DNA of 12,407 nt, taken from the NCBI GenBank assembly GCA_035760685.1, contig DASTSM010000014.1, forward strand, positions 1 to 12,407, in the 5' to 3' direction. This stretch comes from ZC4RG20 sp035760685 (lineage in GTDB: Bacteria > Pseudomonadota > Gammaproteobacteria > Steroidobacterales > Rariloculaceae). The translations under genes were made by a program, and so were the position numbers. Positions 5,473 through 12,407 of this stretch are shown here, one piece after another (position 1 is the stretch's first letter; the number at the start of each line of letters is the position of its first letter). A model generated the notes under the pieces. The model saw only the letters and a program-made list of their open reading frames with translations. It was not told the origin of the DNA and made no database searches.

Positions 5473-6167
5473 CGGCGCAGAAGCTCGTCGCCGTCGTCGA
5501 GGACGAGGTCGCGATCCGCGACAACTACGCCGCGGCGCTTCGTCGTCAGGGCTATCGCGTGGCCGGCTACTCGACGCGCAAGGAAGCGCTCGCGGCCTTC
5601 GAGTCGCGGCTGCCCGATCTCGTGATCATCGACGTGAACCTCGGCGCCGAGATCGAAGGCGGCTTCGAGCTCTGCCGCGCGCTCAGGGCCCGCTCGGCGC
5701 AGCTTCCGATCATCTTCCTCACGGCGCGCGAGAGCGAGCTCGACGCCGTGTCGGGCCTCCGCCTCGGCGCGGACGACTACTTGACGAAGCGCGTGAGCCT
5801 CGAGCACCTGCTCGCGCGCGTCGCCGCGCTCTTCCGCCGCACGGAGGCCCTGCGCGCAGGCGACGACGGCGCGAAGCCCCTCGTGCAAGGCTCGCTCGCG
5901 CTCGATCGGGACCGCATGACCGCGCATTGGAAGGACGAGCCCGTGCCGCTGACGGTCACCGAGTTCTGGGTCGTGCACGCGCTCGCTCAGCACCCGGGCC
6001 ACGTCCGCAATCGCGATCAGCTCATGACCGCAGCGAACGTAGTGCTCGACGACGCGAGCGTGACGTCGCAGATCAAGCGGATCCGCGCGAAATTCGCGGC
6101 CGTCGACCCCGGCTTCGCCGCGATCGAAACCGTCTACGGCATGGGCTACCGCTGGAAGGCCGACTGA
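5469..6167 (+). CDS. pdsR: OmpR-type response regulator of the dedicated-sortase (PdsR) class
   Basis: This is a DNA-binding response regulator of 232 residues. The receiver domain (about 5-118) has the acidic pair Glu11-Asp12, phosphoacceptor Asp55 in LVIIDVNLG, Thr85 and Lys107. The usual Lys-Pro is Lys-Arg here (LTKRVSLEHL). A winged-helix OmpR domain (about 135-230) follows, with LTVTEFWVVHAL, PGHVRNRDQLM, SQIKRIRAKF and a C-terminal VYGMGYRWK. From memory of the family, RDNYAAAL, GGFELCRALR, SGLRLGADDY and EFWVVHALAQHPGHV match the proteobacterial dedicated sortase system regulator. ChvI is the next closest type. GAGGG lies 7 nt before the ATG, which overlaps the Nudix stop (ATGA). No partner kinase, sortase or sortase substrate is in the window, so the regulator is separated from its expected cluster. 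Confidence 0.85.
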   Translation: MTAQKLVAVVEDEVAIRDNYAAALRRQGYRVAGYSTRKEALAAFESRLPDLVIIDVNLGAEIEGGFELCRALRARSAQLPIIFLTARESELDAVSGLRLGADDYLTKRVSLEHLLARVAALFRRTEALRAGDDGAKPLVQGSLALDRDRMTAHWKDEPVPLTVTEFWVVHALAQHPGHVRNRDQLMTAANVVLDDASVTSQIKRIRAKFAAVDPGFAAIETVYGMGYRWKAD

Positions 6168-6172
6168 GCGAT

Positions 6173-6189
6173 GCGGCGCTTCGCGCCGC
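6173..6189 (+). terminator. GC hairpin after the regulator, weak terminator at best
   Basis: GCGGCGC and GCGCCGC form a perfect 7-bp stem with a TTC loop, starting 6 nt after the regulator stop. No T-run follows directly; the nearest is TTTTT at about 6229, and that belongs to the gltB promoter. It may stabilise the 3' end of the message rather than terminate it. Confidence 0.35.
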
Positions 6190-6209
6190 GCCGAGAGCGC
6201 GTTTCAGAA

Positions 6210-6238
6210 TTGACCTTAAGTGCCTCGGTTTTTATAGT
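6210..6238 (+). promoter_or_regulatory. Strong sigma-70 promoter of gltBD
   Basis: TTGACC (6210-6215) and TATAGT (6233-6238) each match the consensus at five of six bases and are separated by the ideal 17 bp. It lies in a short AT-rich patch unlike its surroundings. Transcription would start near 6245, about 200 nt before gltB. No sigma-54 pattern (GG-N10-GC) was found in the gap, so classical NtrC/sigma-54 nitrogen control is not supported. Confidence 0.8.
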
Positions 6239-6244
6239 TGATGG

Positions 6245-6446
6245 TCGGCATAGGTGTTGCTCAGGCCCTTAAGGAAGGGCCCCTCCGCGGCGAATCCACG
6301 GCCGAAGACTGACGAGACGAGGCGCGAGGCGGCAGAGCCACGCCAGGCACCTCGATCCGGATACGGAATGCTGGCGCCGGGCCGCCAGAACCTGCGACCA
6401 ACTTTCAGCACCTGCGGAGCCGATTGAGTCTTCGCTAGGGAGAATC
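6245..6446 (+). other. About 200-nt gltB leader with hairpins, possible cis-regulatory RNA
   Basis: The predicted transcript leader contains two perfect hairpins. GGCCCTT (6264-6270) pairs with AAGGGCC (6275-6281) around AAGG, and CTGGCG (6371-6376) pairs with CGCCAG (6383-6388). Between them CGAGG (6318-6322) can pair with CCTCG (6350-6354) around an inner GGC-AGA-GCC. CCTGCG is repeated at 6391 and 6411. No known riboswitch or leader family is recognised, and GC-rich RNA folds readily by chance. No gene is seen in the 6168-6446 gap. A 23-codon frame from ATG 6241 starts at or before the predicted transcription start. Confidence 0.4.
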
Positions 6447-11108
<4,662 letters not shown>

Positions 11109-11123
11109 GGAAACGAGGGCCGG

Positions 11124-12407
11124 ATGGGCAAGATCACGGGATTCATGGAGTTCCCGAAGAAGAGCGTCCCCTATCGGGATCCGCTCGAGCGCAGCCGCGA
11201 CTTCGGGGAAATCTTCACCGAGCCGAGCGAGGAGCACCTGAAGATCCAGGGCGCGCGCTGCATGGATTGCGGCGTGCCGTTCTGCCAGTCCGAAACCGGG
11301 TGCCCCGTCGATAACCTCATTCCCGAGTGGAACGACCTCGTCTATCAGGGGCGGTGGAAAGAGGCGCTCGAGCGCCTGCACAAGACGAACAACTTCCCGG
11401 AGTTCACGGGCCGCACGTGCCCGGCGCCGTGCGAGGGCGCCTGCGTGCTCGGGATCACGGATCCGCCGGTCACGATCAAGAACATCGAGAACGCGATCAT
11501 CGACCGCGGCTTCGCCGAAGGCTGGGTCAAGCCGAAGCGGCCGAAGGAGCGCACGGGCAAGCGCGTCGCGATCATCGGCTCGGGGCCCGCGGGCCTCGCC
11601 GCCGCCGATCAGCTCATCGGCGTCGGCCACTCGGTGACGGTCTACGAGCGGGCGGACCGGATTGGCGGTCTCCTCATGTACGGCATCCCGAACATGAAGC
11701 TCGACAAGCGCGTCGTCGACCGGCGCGTCGGCGTACTGGCCGAGTCGGGCGTCGAGTTCGTGACGAACGCGGACGTCGGCAAGACCGTCGATCCCGCGGA
11801 GCTCCGCTCGAAGTACGACGCCGTGCTGCTCGCGACCGGCGCGACGCGCCCGCGCGATCTCGCGATCCCGGGCCGCGATCTCGAGGGCGTCCACTTCGCG
11901 ATGGAGTTTCTGACGGCCAACACTCGAAGCTTGCTCGACAGCGATCTCACGGACGGCCGCTACATCAGCGCGAAGGACAGGGACGTCATCGTCATCGGCG
12001 GCGGCGACACGGGCGCCGACTGCATCGGCACGGCGCTCCGCCACGGCTGCCGCAGCATCTTGAACCTCGAGCTGCTCGACCAGCCGCCGGACCAGCGCGC
12101 GCCGGACAATCCGTGGCCCGAATGGCCGAAGATCAAGCGCACCGACTACGCGCACGAGGAGGCCATCGCGCGCTTCGGCGCGGACCCGCGCAACTATGCG
12201 ATCGTCTCGAAGCGCTTCCTCGGCGACGAGTCGAATCGGATCCGGCGCATCGAGACGGCGCGGATCCGCTGGCAGCTCAACGGCGCGCGCCCGCAGATGG
12301 TCGAGGTGCCGGACAGCGTGCAGCATCTCGAGGCCGACCTCGTGCTGCTCGCAATGGGGTTCTTGGGTCCCGAGCACTACGTCTCGGACGCGCTCGGCGT
12401 CGCGAAG
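11124..12407 (+). CDS. gltD: Glutamate synthase small subunit GltD, 3' end missing
   Basis: GltD is the FAD-containing beta subunit that takes electrons from NADPH and passes them through 4Fe-4S clusters to GltB. The frame has no stop and runs off the window after 428 codons; E. coli GltD has 472 residues, so roughly 50 are missing. The N-terminal ferredoxin-like part has C46-x2-C49-x4-C54-x5-C60-P, then RTCPAPCEGAC (97-107), the cysteines for the low-potential clusters. FAD is bound by GSGPAG (152-157) with the acidic VYER downstream, and NADPH by GGGDTG (292-297). MGFLGPE near the end is the second FAD-site motif. The ATG at 11124 has GAGGG 4 nt upstream and follows gltB by 15 bp, so it is co-transcribed from the promoter at 6210-6238. 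Confidence 0.97.
   Translation, partial: MGKITGFMEFPKKSVPYRDPLERSRDFGEIFTEPSEEHLKIQGARCMDCGVPFCQSETGCPVDNLIPEWNDLVYQGRWKEALERLHKTNNFPEFTGRTCPAPCEGACVLGITDPPVTIKNIENAIIDRGFAEGWVKPKRPKERTGKRVAIIGSGPAGLAAADQLIGVGHSVTVYERADRIGGLLMYGIPNMKLDKRVVDRRVGVLAESGVEFVTNADVGKTVDPAELRSKYDAVLLATGATRPRDLAIPGRDLEGVHFAMEFLTANTRSLLDSDLTDGRYISAKDRDVIVIGGGDTGADCIGTALRHGCRSILNLELLDQPPDQRAPDNPWPEWPKIKRTDYAHEEAIARFGADPRNYAIVSKRFLGDESNRIRRIETARIRWQLNGARPQMVEVPDSVQHLEADLVLLAMGFLGPEHYVSDALGVAK

Noticed and set aside
6264..6281. Hairpin in the gltB leader as a rho-independent terminator
   Set aside because: It is followed by CCTCCGCGG with no T-run, so it cannot be a standard intrinsic terminator.
6241..6312. 23-codon frame upstream of gltB, a possible leader peptide
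   Set aside because: The predicted transcription start (about 6245) lies after its ATG, it has no ribosome-binding site, and it has no run of Gln, Glu or other control codons.
6168..6446. Sigma-54 promoter for gltB
   Set aside because: No TGGCA-N7-TTGC-like pair with GG and GC 10 bp apart was found; the sigma-70 promoter is clearly better.

Overview
The window is GC-rich bacterial chromosome with strong G/C preference at third codon positions. Its gene order is typical of Gammaproteobacteria. The cell-division and protein-targeting operon ftsY-ftsE-ftsX is followed directly by the heat-shock sigma factor gene rpoH. A proteobacterial sortase-type response regulator and a bacterial NADPH glutamate synthase (gltB-gltD) also fit. 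A high-GC gammaproteobacterium, cultured or not (Xanthomonadales or Steroidobacterales-like), is my best guess. The species cannot be named from sequence alone.

Layout. Positions 1-33 hold what looks like the first 11 codons of a divergent minus-strand gene. Positions 34-189 are a shared upstream region with three perfect 12-bp direct repeats and a consensus -10 hexamer. ftsY (190-1137), ftsE (1160-1855) and ftsX (1842-2759) follow as a tight plus-strand operon. The 128-bp ftsX-rpoH gap contains a perfect CIRCE element (the HrcA repressor operator) lying over two candidate promoters, one sigma-E-like and one sigma-70-like. rpoH (2888-3745) ends before a strong bidirectional terminator (3876-3915), which it shares with a convergent OmpA-family lipoprotein gene (3950-4633, minus).

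A Nudix hydrolase (4876-5472) and a PdsR-type response regulator (5469-6167) are translationally coupled on the plus strand. No histidine kinase or sortase is in the window. A near-consensus sigma-70 promoter (6210-6238) and a leader of about 200 nt with two perfect hairpins precede gltB (6447-11108) and gltD (11124 onward, cut by the window end). GltB and GltD form glutamate synthase, the second half of the GS-GOGAT ammonium assimilation cycle.

The most notable signal is regulatory. A textbook CIRCE operator stands in front of rpoH, with extra half-sites on both sides. This suggests that HrcA repression, sigma-32 and possibly sigma-E stress responses are wired together at this one promoter region. 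Almost all the protein genes are conserved housekeeping genes. I see no mobile elements, CRISPR arrays, tRNA or rRNA.
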